Below, piece by piece: positions 34,752 to 43,945 of a stretch of DNA of 47,891 nucleotides (position 1 is the first letter of the stretch; each line of letters starts with the position of its first letter). The DNA comes from Cetobacterium sp. ZOR0034 (lineage in GTDB: Bacteria > Fusobacteriota > Fusobacteriia > Fusobacteriales > Fusobacteriaceae), in assembly GCF_000799075.1 (NCBI RefSeq), contig NZ_JTLI01000022.1:1-47891 (forward strand). Direction: 5' to 3'. Under the pieces are notes generated by a model. It was given only the letters and a program-made list of their open reading frames with translations, was not told the DNA's origin and ran no database searches. Both the position numbers and the translations under genes were made by a program.

Positions 34752-34782
34752 AGTATACAACTTAGAGTTGGCTTTAAGGCAA
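34752..34782 (-). promoter_or_regulatory. MerR-type promoter and dyad of the flavoprotein gene
   Basis: On the minus strand TTGCCT (34782-34777), 19-bp spacer, TATACT (34757-34752). The spacer is filled by an 18-bp dyad read on the plus strand as CTTAGAGTTGGCTTTAAG (34761-34778), very like the CTTAAAGTTAACTTTAAG operators of AdhR-type MerR regulators in Firmicutes. Confidence 0.8.
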
Positions 34783-34867
34783 GAGATTTTTTTGAATCTA
34801 ACAGTTCAGTTTACATGAATAATAGAAAATGATAAACTATAAGAAAAAATGAGAGGGGCGGATCGAA

Positions 34868-35272
34868 TTGAGAGATGATGTTATAATTAATAAAGTTGAA
34901 ACGATAAAAAGATGTATAAAAAGAATAGAGGAAGAATATTCTAATGATTTTAATAATTTAGAAAATTATACAAAACAAGATTCTATAATATTGAATTTGC
35001 AAAGAATGTGTGAAGCAACTTTAGATTTAGGTATGCATTACATAAAAATAAAAAAATTAGAACTCCCTCAAACAAGTAAACAAACATTTGAAATACTTCA
35101 AAAAAATGAAGTTATTGATAAAAAATTATCTTTAGATCTTCAAGGAATGGTAGGATTTAGAAATATAGCGGTTCATGATTATCAAAGTTTGAATATAGAG
35201 ATTTTACAAAAAATAATTGAAAATCATTTGATGGATTCTTTAAGATTAGCTCAGAAGATATTGGAAGGATAG
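34868..35272 (+). CDS. hepT: HepT-type HEPN toxin (DUF86)
   Basis: A 134-residue all-helical HEPN ribonuclease. The active site RX4HXY is present as R98, H103 and Y105 in FRNIAVHDY. In characterised HepT/MntA pairs the antitoxin inactivates HepT by adding AMP to the tyrosine of this motif. The start codon is TTG after GAGAGGGG; no ATG is available in frame. The antitoxin gene follows after 3 nt. First gene of an apparent four-gene operon with a helicase and a Nudix protein. Confidence 0.9.
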   Translation: MRDDVIINKVETIKRCIKRIEEEYSNDFNNLENYTKQDSIILNLQRMCEATLDLGMHYIKIKKLELPQTSKQTFEILQKNEVIDKKLSLDLQGMVGFRNIAVHDYQSLNIEILQKIIENHLMDSLRLAQKILEG

Positions 35273-35275
35273 AGT

Positions 35276-35686
35276 ATGGATAAAGTTGTAATAAGTGAGA
35301 TAATTAATTCTTTACAAGAGTTTGAATGTTATACAGTCTATATATTTGGTTCGTATGCAAGTGATAAAACACATAAAGAAAGCGATATAGATATAGCTTT
35401 TTTATCTGAGAAAAAATTTGAAAGATATGATATTTTTATGAAAGCTCAGGAGATATCATCTAAAGTAAATAAAGAGATAGATTTAATTGATTTAAAAGAA
35501 TCTTCAACTGTTTTTCAAAATGAAGTAATAAGAAATGGAATTGTAATTTTAGACAACAATATCATTGAAAGACAGAAGTTCGAAGTTTTAGTTTTAAAAA
35601 AATATATGGAACTGAATGAGCTAAGAAAAGATATACTTCAAAGTTATTCAGAGGATTTGGAAGAGTTTATAAAAACTAGAGAATAG
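35276..35686 (+). CDS. mntA: MntA-type nucleotidyltransferase antitoxin
   Basis: A 136-residue minimal nucleotidyltransferase. The GSX10DXD signature is exact: G25-S26 then D37 and D39. It transfers AMP to the HepT tyrosine and so neutralises the toxin. The C-terminal helical tail has a Lys/Glu-rich end. Tight spacing on both sides (3 nt to hepT, 12 nt to the helicase gene) supports a single operon. Confidence 0.9.
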   Translation: MDKVVISEIINSLQEFECYTVYIFGSYASDKTHKESDIDIAFLSEKKFERYDIFMKAQEISSKVNKEIDLIDLKESSTVFQNEVIRNGIVILDNNIIERQKFEVLVLKKYMELNELRKDILQSYSEDLEEFIKTRE

Positions 35687-35698
35687 TTGGGGGATACT

Positions 35699-38593
35699 AT
35701 GAAATATGAATTTATAAGTAATACTAATTTTGAGAACAATAAAAATTTATATAGATATTTAGAAGAGGGGTTTCAAGATGCAAAAGAGTTTTTCTTTTCA
35801 GTTGCATTTATAAATTTTGCGGGAGTACAAATACTTTTAGATGTTTTGAAAAAAACAGAAAATTCAGAGATTAAAGGTAGAATTTTAACAACAAACTATC
35901 TACATTTTACAGAAATTAAAGCAGTCCAATACCTAAAAAGATTTAAAAATATAGAAGTGAAATTTTTTGATAGCGATAAGATGGAAGGCTTTCATACAAA
36001 GGGGTATGTGTTTGAATATGAAAATAGCTATAAAGCGATAATAGGCTCATCTAATCTCACAAAAAGTGGTCTTAAAAGTAATATAGAGTGGAATACAGGA
36101 GTAGTAACTCCTAAAGGAAGTGAATTTATAACTGGAATATTAAATGAGTTCAATTACCTTTGGGAAAAAGCAGTCGAAAATGTAAATCCATATATAGTTT
36201 CATATGTTAAAAAGCAAGAGAAGATTGTAAAAAAAGTTCAGAAAAACGAGTATCTAATGGCAGCTGAAGATCATGAGTTTGGAATCTATAACGAATGCGA
36301 GATAGAACCGAATTATATGCAAAAAGAAGCCTTAAAAAACTTAGAGGATTTAAGGGTTTATAAAGAGAAAAGAGCACTGTGTATCGCAGCCACAGGAACA
36401 GGAAAAACTTATCTAGGAGCTTTTGATGTGAGGGCGTTTAAAGCTAAACGTCTTCTTTTTGTTGTTCATAATGAGGAGATATTAAACTCCGCTATAGCTA
36501 CTTTTAAAAAGGTTTTGCCGAATAAAACTATGGGGAAGTTCACAGGGAATTTTAAAAATAGTGATAGAGATTATGTTTTTGCTACAGTTCAAACTTTGAG
36601 TTTAAGATACTCTGAATTTCATGAAAATGAGTTTGATTACATAATAGTTGATGAGGCTCATCATATAACAGCGAAGAGTTATGAACCTATTTTGAATTAT
36701 TTTAAGCCTCAGTTTTTGTTAGGATTAACAGCTACACCAGAGAGATGTGATGGTGGAAATATATATGAAGTTTTCGATATGAATGTTCCTGTTGAGATAC
36801 GTTTACAGGAAGCTTTGGATAAAGAACTAGTTGTACCATTTCATTATTATGGGATAAAAGATATAGAGGAAGTTGATTTATCAAAGGTGGATTTAAATGA
36901 TATATCGGCAGTTGCTAGAGTTTTGAATACAGAGAGACGTGTTGATTTTATAATAGAGAAAATGAATTTCTATGGATATAGCGGGGAGAAAAGAAAGACA
37001 GTAGGATTTTGTATCTCAGTAGAACATGCAGAGTTTATGGCTAGTCAGTTTGTTCAAAAGGGAATAAAGGCTGTTTCAATTACAGGAACAGACAGTAAGG
37101 ATACTAGAGATCAAATCTTAAAAAGTTTTAGAGAAAGTGATCATTTAGAGGTTATATTTACGGTAAATCTATTCAATGAAGGAGTAGATATTCCGTGTAT
37201 AAACAGTATTTTAATGTTAAGACCAACAGCTTCACCAATTATTTTCACTCAACAACTTGGAAGAGGTCTGAGACACTTTGAAAATAAAGAGTTTTTAACA
37301 GTTATAGATTTTATAGGAAATCACTCAAGAGCTTTTTTAATAGCTTTGGCTTTGATTGGTAAAAAAGGCTATGATAAAGAGAGTGTAAAGATTGCTGTAA
37401 AAAGAGATTTTGACAATTTATCAAAGTCTGTTCATATAAAAATGGATGAGATTTGTAAAGAGGAGATTTTAAAACAGCTTGATAATGAGAATTTTAATAG
37501 TTTAAAATATCTGAAAGAGGAGTATAAAGAGTTTAAAGATATTTTACAAGGTAGAGTTCCAATGCCAATAAACTTCACTCAGTATGAGGAAGCTCCAAAT
37601 TTTTATAAGTATTCAAAACTTCAAAAATTAAAAGTAAAATCATACTTGGATTTTTTAGAAAAAATAGATGAAAAAACTTTTGGTATAAATGAGACACAAA
37701 AGATAGTTATAAGAGAGTTTGAAAGAATGTTACCTATAAAAAGAGTGTATGAGTTCGCAATAGCTCACGAGATTATATCAAAGGGTGAGTTATTAAAAGA
37801 GGATGAGATAAAAATCTTAGGAAAATATATTGATGTGATATCTTTGAAACATACAAAAGTTACTTTAAACCATGCTAAAGATTTTTTATGTGGAGATTAT
37901 TCGGATTCTAGTGATTTGAAAAGATGTGAGTCTTTATTCTTAAAAAAAGGTGATTCTATTGAAATGAGTGAAGTTTTAAAAGAAGTTTTAAAATCTAAAG
38001 AGGTTAAAGATTATATTCTTCAGATTTTAGACTATGGACTTTTGAAGTATTCAGAAATTTTTGGTAAAAAAGATTATGGATTCCCATTTTTAAAATTGTA
38101 TGAAAACTATAATATGAAAGATGTTGCACTAATTTGTAACTATGAAAAAAAACATAGTGCTTTTAGAGGAAGTGGATTGTTATCAAATGGAAATGATTAC
38201 TTCCTGTTTGTTGAGTTGCATAAAGATGAGGATATAAAAGATAGTATCAAGTATAATGATAAGATATTGGATAGATATCACTTCCAATGGGAGAGTCCAA
38301 ACTCAACAAAAGTTGAGAGTGAGAGAGGACAAAATATAGTTAGAAATAGAGAAAGAGGAATAAATTTACATATATTTTTAAGAAAGATTAAAGAGATTGA
38401 TGGAGAGATTCAGCCATATATCTATATAGGAAAAGGTGACACTATAGATTATAGTAGTGAAAAACCAATTAGAACAAAGTTGAAGTTAGAAAGTCCACTT
38501 TCAAAAGAGATGTATGTTGAGTTGACAGAAAGAGTAGAAAATTACTTAGAAGTTGCTGAAAAGAAAGAGTTGGAGAATAGGAGAGAGATATGA
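35699..38593 (+). CDS. PLD nuclease-SF2 helicase-DUF3427 protein
   Basis: A 964-residue protein. Residues 10-170 are a phospholipase-D-like nuclease domain with H99xK101 and GSSN at 116-119. Residues 205-560 form a superfamily 2 helicase: Walker A ATGTGKT 231-237, DEAH 318-321, LTATPER, and motif VI QQLGRGLRH. The rest is a long C-terminal region of the DUF3427 type (GYDKES to end). The ATG at 35699 follows TTGGGGGA. It overlaps the Nudix gene by 4 nt (ATGA). Such proteins occur in DNA repair and defence islands; here it is joined to HepT/MntA. Only one HxK was seen, so the PLD part may act as a dimer. Confidence 0.85.
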   Translation: MKYEFISNTNFENNKNLYRYLEEGFQDAKEFFFSVAFINFAGVQILLDVLKKTENSEIKGRILTTNYLHFTEIKAVQYLKRFKNIEVKFFDSDKMEGFHTKGYVFEYENSYKAIIGSSNLTKSGLKSNIEWNTGVVTPKGSEFITGILNEFNYLWEKAVENVNPYIVSYVKKQEKIVKKVQKNEYLMAAEDHEFGIYNECEIEPNYMQKEALKNLEDLRVYKEKRALCIAATGTGKTYLGAFDVRAFKAKRLLFVVHNEEILNSAIATFKKVLPNKTMGKFTGNFKNSDRDYVFATVQTLSLRYSEFHENEFDYIIVDEAHHITAKSYEPILNYFKPQFLLGLTATPERCDGGNIYEVFDMNVPVEIRLQEALDKELVVPFHYYGIKDIEEVDLSKVDLNDISAVARVLNTERRVDFIIEKMNFYGYSGEKRKTVGFCISVEHAEFMASQFVQKGIKAVSITGTDSKDTRDQILKSFRESDHLEVIFTVNLFNEGVDIPCINSILMLRPTASPIIFTQQLGRGLRHFENKEFLTVIDFIGNHSRAFLIALALIGKKGYDKESVKIAVKRDFDNLSKSVHIKMDEICKEEILKQLDNENFNSLKYLKEEYKEFKDILQGRVPMPINFTQYEEAPNFYKYSKLQKLKVKSYLDFLEKIDEKTFGINETQKIVIREFERMLPIKRVYEFAIAHEIISKGELLKEDEIKILGKYIDVISLKHTKVTLNHAKDFLCGDYSDSSDLKRCESLFLKKGDSIEMSEVLKEVLKSKEVKDYILQILDYGLLKYSEIFGKKDYGFPFLKLYENYNMKDVALICNYEKKHSAFRGSGLLSNGNDYFLFVELHKDEDIKDSIKYNDKILDRYHFQWESPNSTKVESERGQNIVRNRERGINLHIFLRKIKEIDGEIQPYIYIGKGDTIDYSSEKPIRTKLKLESPLSKEMYVELTERVENYLEVAEKKELENRREI

Positions 38594-39225
38594 AAAAAAC
38601 TATCTATGTGGTAGGTGCAATTTTAGAGAATCAGAATGGTGAGATATTTTGTGCTATGAGACCAGAGGATAAGACATTTCCTGGGTTATGGGAGTTTCCT
38701 GGTGGTAAGATAGAGGATGGAGAGGACCCGAAAGAGGCTTTGAGAAGAGAGATTGAGGAGGAGTTAAATATCTCTATCAAAGTTGGTGAACTATTTGATG
38801 TAGTAGAGAAGGAGTATGAAAAGTTTATTATAAATCTAACTACTTACAGTTGTGATATTTTAGATTTCACTGACTTTGAGTTAGTTGAACACCAAGAGTT
38901 TAAGTGGTTAAAAAGAGAAGAGTTGCAAAACTTAGAGTGGGTACCAACAGATATTCCTACGTTAGAAAAGTTAGTAAAAAGTGAAAAAGAGCTTAAAAAT
39001 ATCTCTATTTTTAAAGTGGATAAAGGGGCTTTGAGTACAAAAGAGATAGAGGTTTTGGTGAGACCTAAAAGTTTGATTTTGAATGTTATCGCTTTTGGTG
39101 AGTGGAATAAAGATGTTGTCAAAACGAGAGAAGAGTTAGAAGAGAAACTAGATAGTTATGGAATAAGTAAAACTTCAAAAGAGTCTGTATATAAAAAGTT
39201 AAATCAATTGAATTCTAAGATATAG
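38590..39225 (+). CDS. Nudix hydrolase (MutT type) with C-terminal extension
   Basis: A 211-residue protein. Residues 1-130 are a MutT-like domain with a full Nudix box near 38-60 (GGKIEDGEDPKEALRREIEE), and WEFPGG just before. About 75 further residues (EIEVLVRPKSLILNVIAFGE and on) are unrecognised. MutT enzymes remove oxidised or aberrant nucleotides. Its start overlaps the stop of the helicase gene, so production is coupled; a shared role in DNA processing or in handling a nucleotide signal is possible. Confidence 0.88.
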   Translation: MKKTIYVVGAILENQNGEIFCAMRPEDKTFPGLWEFPGGKIEDGEDPKEALRREIEEELNISIKVGELFDVVEKEYEKFIINLTTYSCDILDFTDFELVEHQEFKWLKREELQNLEWVPTDIPTLEKLVKSEKELKNISIFKVDKGALSTKEIEVLVRPKSLILNVIAFGEWNKDVVKTREELEEKLDSYGISKTSKESVYKKLNQLNSKI

Positions 39226-39226
39226 A

Positions 39227-39255
39227 AAAAGGGCTATTATTTCAATAGCCCTTTT
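39227..39255. terminator. Bidirectional terminator
   Basis: AAAAGGGCTATT / AATAGCCCTTTT, 12 bp with loop ATTTC (39227-39238, 39244-39255), between the convergent Nudix and GH4 genes. Confidence 0.93.
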
Positions 39256-39258
39256 AAA

Positions 39259-40605
39259 TTAATACTTATATCTAGATATAGCATGATGGAACTGAGGAAG
39301 GAAATCCCAGTTTTCTCTAATGATTTCGTCAAACATTGTTTTTACTTGATTACCACTATTAACAAGAGGATTTAAAGTTAAAGCGTGTAAAGCTTTTCCA
39401 TAATTTCCAGTAACAGCAGCTTCTATAGTCATCTCTTCAAATGATTTCATAAGCTGTAAGATTCCTCTAGCTTCAACAGGCATAGGATCTTGAGGGAATG
39501 GTTTGATACCATCTCTATAAACTCTAGCAGTAACTTCAACAGCACAGTTATCAGGTAAGCAATCAATAACACCATTATTTTTAGTTGAAACAACAATTAC
39601 AGTTCCTTTATCATTATAAATAGAATTAATTAACTCACAAGCAGCATCAGAATAATACTGTCCACCTCTTTGCTCTAACTGTTTAGGTTTAATATTTAAG
39701 TTAGGGTCTTTATATAATTCGAACAACTCATTTTCAACAACTTTAACTTGCTCTCCTCTAGTTCCTTTTCCAGATTTAATATCTGCAACTTGTGCTCTTA
39801 ACATCTCATCAGTCATATAGTAATATCTATGGTATCCACATGGAATCATTCCTAAATCCATAATTTGATCTTTTAACCAAGGTTCTTTTGTTCTTAGGTT
39901 TGCAGGAGTATTTTCGAGATCAGCTAAAACTCCAGCTACAGCTTCTTTAGTTTTATCTACACCATTGTGTAAAACTTTTCTTCCCCAGAAGAAGTGGTTT
40001 AATCCTCCACAGATTAGTTCAACCTCTTCATCTTTAGCTTTTAATGCGTCAACTACAGATTTTCTAACTCCGATAGGAACATTGCAAAGGCCAGCTATTT
40101 TGATATTTGGATAATATTTTATAACAGCTTCAGTAACCATTCCACTAGGATTTGTGAAGTTAACAAGCCAAGCGTTAGGACAAAGTTCAGTTATGTCTTT
40201 ACAAATATCTAAAATTACAGGAATTGTTCTTAAAGCTTTAGTAAATCCACCAGCTCCATTTGTTTCTTGCCCAATCATTCCATATCTTAAAGGAATTCTT
40301 TCATCTCTGATTCTAGCTTCTAAAAGTCCAACTCTGAATTGAGTTGTAACGAAATCAGCATCTCTTAAAGCTTCCCTTCTATCTAAAGTAAGGTGGATAT
40401 CAAATTTACCTTTTAATCCAGCTTGTTCAACCATTCTTTTAGCTAAATTTCCAACAATCTCTAATTTTTCTTTACCCTCTTCAATATCTACTAGCCAAAG
40501 CTCACTAACAGGTAATTCTTTATATCTTTTAATAAAACCTTCAATGATTTCAGGAGTATATGATGATCCCCCACCAATTGTAACTATTTTTAATCTCTTA
40601 TCCAT
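39259..40605 (-). CDS. 6-phospho-beta-glucosidase, GH4 (operon 2)
   Basis: A 448-residue GH4 enzyme, a close paralogue of 21472-22821 with the same NAD loop (GGGSSYTPE), CNVPIG metal-cysteine motif and GLNHFFWG histidine. It cleaves a phosphorylated beta-glucoside delivered by the IIB-IIC-IIA proteins encoded upstream in the same operon. The two GH4 proteins are far more alike than their IIC permeases, suggesting that the enzymes accept similar substrates while the transporters differ. Confidence 0.93.
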   Translation of the reverse strand: MDKRLKIVTIGGGSSYTPEIIEGFIKRYKELPVSELWLVDIEEGKEKLEIVGNLAKRMVEQAGLKGKFDIHLTLDRREALRDADFVTTQFRVGLLEARIRDERIPLRYGMIGQETNGAGGFTKALRTIPVILDICKDITELCPNAWLVNFTNPSGMVTEAVIKYYPNIKIAGLCNVPIGVRKSVVDALKAKDEEVELICGGLNHFFWGRKVLHNGVDKTKEAVAGVLADLENTPANLRTKEPWLKDQIMDLGMIPCGYHRYYYMTDEMLRAQVADIKSGKGTRGEQVKVVENELFELYKDPNLNIKPKQLEQRGGQYYSDAACELINSIYNDKGTVIVVSTKNNGVIDCLPDNCAVEVTARVYRDGIKPFPQDPMPVEARGILQLMKSFEEMTIEAAVTGNYGKALHALTLNPLVNSGNQVKTMFDEIIRENWDFLPQFHHAISRYKY

Positions 40606-40622
40606 AATATTTCCTCCAAGTT

Positions 40623-40928
40623 TTATTTTTTTATTTTATAGATTTCAATTAATTCGTGTATAAGTTCTCTTGCTAAAATAGATGTCATTAAATGATCTTG
40701 AGCATGAACCATTAAAAGACCAAGTTCAACTTTATTTCCATCAGCTTCTTTACAAATAAGTTCTGTTTGAACTTCATGAGCCATTAATGAATACTTTTTT
40801 GCTTCATTTAAAAGTTCTTCAGCTTTTTCAAATTCGCCATTCTTAGCAAACTTTAAAGCTTCGAAAGATAAACTTCTACTTTCACCTGCATTTCCTACTA
40901 AGCCCATAGCGGCCATTTCTAAATCCAT
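40623..40928 (-). CDS. PTS lactose/cellobiose-type IIA component
   Basis: A 101-residue three-helix IIA protein. The phosphorylation site motif VHAQDH is at residues 74-79. It takes phosphate from HPr and passes it to Cys8 of IIB. I chose the ATG at 40928, 7 nt after GGGAGGAG; an in-frame GTG two codons earlier overlaps that site. It is the only IIA of this family in the window, so it may also serve the IIB-IIC pair at 19758-21419. Confidence 0.92.
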   Translation of the reverse strand: MDLEMAAMGLVGNAGESRSLSFEALKFAKNGEFEKAEELLNEAKKYSLMAHEVQTELICKEADGNKVELGLLMVHAQDHLMTSILARELIHELIEIYKIKK

Positions 40929-40944
40929 AATCACTCCTCCCTAT

Positions 40945-42306
40945 TTAAATTGTTTCAAACTCTCCAATCTCTTCTTCATCTTTTTTTGCTTCTTGTTCAA
41001 AAGACCATTCCTCTTTTACTTTTTGAGCATCATATATTTTAAAGAACGGATAGTAAATAACACAAGAGATAAGGACAACAACAGTTCCAATAACAGCTCC
41101 AGAAATATGTCCACCAGTAACTAAGAAACCATAGATAGGAGCGGGTAAAGTCCAAGGAACATTAATTCCATTTGTAAGAGCAATAAATCCAAATTTCATT
41201 CCGAAATACGTTATAGTTGTAGTAACTAAAGGAGCAACGATAAAAGGAATAATTAAAATAGGATTCATAACAATTGGCGTACCAAAAATAATAGGTTCAT
41301 TGATATTAAAAATTCCAGGACCTAAAGACATTTTTCCAATCTCTTTAAGTTGCTTACTCTTTGCAAAGAATGCCATAAAGAAAGTTAGTCCTAAAGTTAA
41401 TCCAGAGCCTCCTAATTTTGATGCTAAAAAAACAAAGCTAGATCCAGAAATGTTAGGGATGACTTCTCCAGCTTGAAAAGCAATTCTATTTTGATCCATC
41501 ATTCCTAGCCAAATAGGAGTCATAACAGAACCAACAATATTAGGTCCGTGTAGTCCCATAGACCAAAGAAGTTGTGCTGCTAAAACTGCTAGAAGAGTTC
41601 CAATAAAAGAACCGCCTAGAATAGTTAACGGTTTTCCAATAATAGTAATTATAAAATTATGAATATGATCAAATGGTGTAATTTCAAATAAAATTCTTAA
41701 AGTTAAACCAGATAGTATAACTAGCATAGCTGGAATAATAGCAGAGAAAGATTTACTAACAGCAGGAGGAACAGAATCTGGCATTTTGATAACTAAATTC
41801 TTTTCTACTGCAAATTTAACAATTTCAGTAGTAGAAAGACCGGTTAAAATAGCCACAAAAATTCCTTTACTTCCAATTAAATCTAAGTCAATTCCTTTAA
41901 CATTTAAAACAATATCGCTATACTTATGAGCAATATTAAATGGAGTTAAAAGTAGGAATGCAGTTAAAGATATGGCGGCACAAGATAAAGGATCAACTTT
42001 TCTTCTTTCGGCCAGTCTATAAGCAACTCCAATAGCAATAAATAAAGCCATAATATCAAAAGTAACTTGTACTGGATATAAAATTCTAGCTTTCCAAAGT
42101 GGTCCAAATACGCTACTCATAAATTCAGGATAACCAGGGATAGGTAAAAAACCAAAAATTAAAAATATAGATCCAACAATAAGTAGTGGCATTGATAAAG
42201 TAAGTCCATCTCTAACAGATTGAATATGTGTCTGTGATGAAATTTTCATAGCTATAGGTAAAAAATGTTTTTCTAAAATATTATTTAAACGATCCATTGC
42301 AGCCAT
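40945..42306 (-). CDS. PTS cellobiose/lactose-type IIC permease (operon 2)
   Basis: A 453-residue CelB-type permease with about ten helices; conserved GLHGPNIVGSVMTPIW and NEPIIFGTPIVMNP segments. It shares the fold and motifs of the operon 1 IIC but is clearly diverged, so a different beta-glucoside is likely. The tail EEEIGEFETI is acidic and cytoplasmic. The start follows CGGAGG. Confidence 0.92.
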   Translation of the reverse strand: MAAMDRLNNILEKHFLPIAMKISSQTHIQSVRDGLTLSMPLLIVGSIFLIFGFLPIPGYPEFMSSVFGPLWKARILYPVQVTFDIMALFIAIGVAYRLAERRKVDPLSCAAISLTAFLLLTPFNIAHKYSDIVLNVKGIDLDLIGSKGIFVAILTGLSTTEIVKFAVEKNLVIKMPDSVPPAVSKSFSAIIPAMLVILSGLTLRILFEITPFDHIHNFIITIIGKPLTILGGSFIGTLLAVLAAQLLWSMGLHGPNIVGSVMTPIWLGMMDQNRIAFQAGEVIPNISGSSFVFLASKLGGSGLTLGLTFFMAFFAKSKQLKEIGKMSLGPGIFNINEPIIFGTPIVMNPILIIPFIVAPLVTTTITYFGMKFGFIALTNGINVPWTLPAPIYGFLVTGGHISGAVIGTVVVLISCVIYYPFFKIYDAQKVKEEWSFEQEAKKDEEEIGEFETI

Positions 42307-42320
42307 ATGTATACCTCCGA

Positions 42321-42626
42321 TTATTTTAAGTGATTTAGTGCATCTTCAAGAACTTTTTTTCCATTCATAGTTCCATAGTCCATCATGTTTATAACTTCTA
42401 CTCGTTTATTGTGCTCTTTGGCGATTAAATTGAGTTCATCTTGCTTAAATCTAACTTGAGGTCCTAAAAGAAAGATATCATATGCAGGTAATTTATCTGT
42501 AAATTTTTCTACGGGGCAGGCTTCGATTTCTACTTCGATTCCTTTCTCTTTAGCGGAATTTTTCATTTTTGTAACAAGTAAGCTCGTTGACATTCCAGCA
42601 GCACATAACAGTAATATTTTTTTCAT
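42321..42626 (-). CDS. PTS cellobiose/lactose-type IIB component (operon 2)
   Basis: A 101-residue CelA-type IIB with the phospho-cysteine Cys8 in LLLCAAGMSTS. First gene of the leftward IIB-IIC-IIA-GH4 operon, divergent from a Rep_3-like gene. The ribosome site is AGGAGG. Confidence 0.92.
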   Translation of the reverse strand: MKKILLLCAAGMSTSLLVTKMKNSAKEKGIEVEIEACPVEKFTDKLPAYDIFLLGPQVRFKQDELNLIAKEHNKRVEVINMMDYGTMNGKKVLEDALNHLK

Positions 42627-42720
42627 AAAGTAAAACCTCCTAAAAAATTTATTTGACGTCTTATTGTCACAATGATACGATATCTAAAAAATAATGTCAA
42701 ATTTCGAATCAAAGTCTCTA

Positions 42721-42883
42721 TTTTTCGTTTTTGTTGTATAAAAATATGGAAAAAGATGGTAAAATTTGATGATAAACACGAAAAGATTCACTGTTGAAAA
42801 AAAGAGATTAGAATTTTCGTTATTTTTAAAAAGGGGAGAGTGTGAAATTTTTATGAAAAATAAATATTTTTTGGAATTTTCGT
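42721..42883. repeat. Cluster of ACGAAAA-core repeats beside PTS operon 2
   Basis: ACGAAAAA on the minus strand at 42728-42721, ACGAAAAG on plus at 42778-42785, ACGAAAAT on minus at 42820-42813 and 42883-42876. Three of four point in the direction of the PTS operon, as do both copies near PTS operon 1. They lie upstream of and within the first codons of the Rep_3-like gene. Confidence 0.45.
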
Positions 42884-43932
42884 CACAACTATTGAAAGAG
42901 GAAAAGATAATTTTAAAACTTTTAATAGAGAAGTACTTAAAAAAAGAGAAGCTAGAGTTTTTTTTAGATGAAATAGAGATACCCAAATTGAGAAATTGTA
43001 AGAAAAATTTTATAGAAAGACTTGGTAAAAAAGGGGTATTTTTTATAGAGCAAGATAAAGAAAAGGTTTATTGTCCATTTTTTAATTGTATAATTTTTCA
43101 AAAAGATTCATTTAAGGTTAGCTTAAATTCAGAGTTTGTAGATTATTTAATAAATAAAGAGAAAGTTTTTAAATACTCATTAAGAGAAGCGCTGTTTTTA
43201 AAAAATATATTTTCAATTGAATTTTTTTATAAAGTGTTAAAAACAAATATTTTAAAAAATACATTAGATATTGATGTGGAAAAATTTAAGGAATTGATAT
43301 CAATTGAAAGTTACTCGAGATTGTATGATTTAAAAAGATTTGTATTAACTCCATTAATTGAGGATATAAATAAAAATACAGATTTTAATATAGGATTTAC
43401 AATGAAAAAGATAGAGGAGAATTGGAGTATAGTATTTAATATTCAAAACTCTAAAGTTGAAACATTGAAAATATATACAAAATTATTTTTAAAATTATAT
43501 AAGAATCATGTAGTAGACAAAAAAAAGGTAGCGTATCTATTATTTGATGCTATGAGTTTACATAATTATGACTATGTAAAAGCTAAGGTATTATTCACTA
43601 TAAAAAATAAAAAGAAGTATGGATTAAATTTTGATAGTTTATTAGAAGGGGTTTTATGTGATAAAATTGGAGAGTTTTATGTTTTGTTAAAAAGCAACGA
43701 AATCGAAGCTCAAAATATAGATGTTTTTAGAAAAATTGTCCATAGAGAGATTCATCCTCTTAATTTTCCAGAGATAAGTACATTGGATTATAATACAAAC
43801 TTAGCAAAACAGTTATTTTCAATTAAATCCGAAAAGCCATTAGAAATTATAAGTGAGAATTTGAAGCTAGAGCTTCTATTTAATCCTACTGGAAATTCGA
43901 AAATAGATATTTATTTAAAGTATAGAAAATAG
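42853..43932 (+). CDS. Rep_3-like winged-helix protein B, divergent from PTS operon 2
   Basis: A 359-residue paralogue of the protein at 18397-19515 but much diverged. Shared blocks include the N-terminal helix LLKEEKIILKLLIEKYLKK, FIERLGKKGVFF, and the Rep_3-like core LDIDVEKFKELISIESYSR with LKRFVLTPLIEDINKN near residues 140-180. The start is uncertain: ATG 42853 matches the N-terminus of protein A and follows GGGGAG at a long 14-nt distance; ATG 42769 (387 residues) has a poor ribosome site. Its neighbours repeat the arrangement of copy A, suggesting a local regulator of the PTS operon. A winged-helix gene follows after 13 nt. Confidence 0.6.
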   Translation: MKNKYFLEFSSQLLKEEKIILKLLIEKYLKKEKLEFFLDEIEIPKLRNCKKNFIERLGKKGVFFIEQDKEKVYCPFFNCIIFQKDSFKVSLNSEFVDYLINKEKVFKYSLREALFLKNIFSIEFFYKVLKTNILKNTLDIDVEKFKELISIESYSRLYDLKRFVLTPLIEDINKNTDFNIGFTMKKIEENWSIVFNIQNSKVETLKIYTKLFLKLYKNHVVDKKKVAYLLFDAMSLHNYDYVKAKVLFTIKNKKKYGLNFDSLLEGVLCDKIGEFYVLLKSNEIEAQNIDVFRKIVHREIHPLNFPEISTLDYNTNLAKQLFSIKSEKPLEIISENLKLELLFNPTGNSKIDIYLKYRK

Positions 43933-43945
43933 AAAGGATGTTCAT

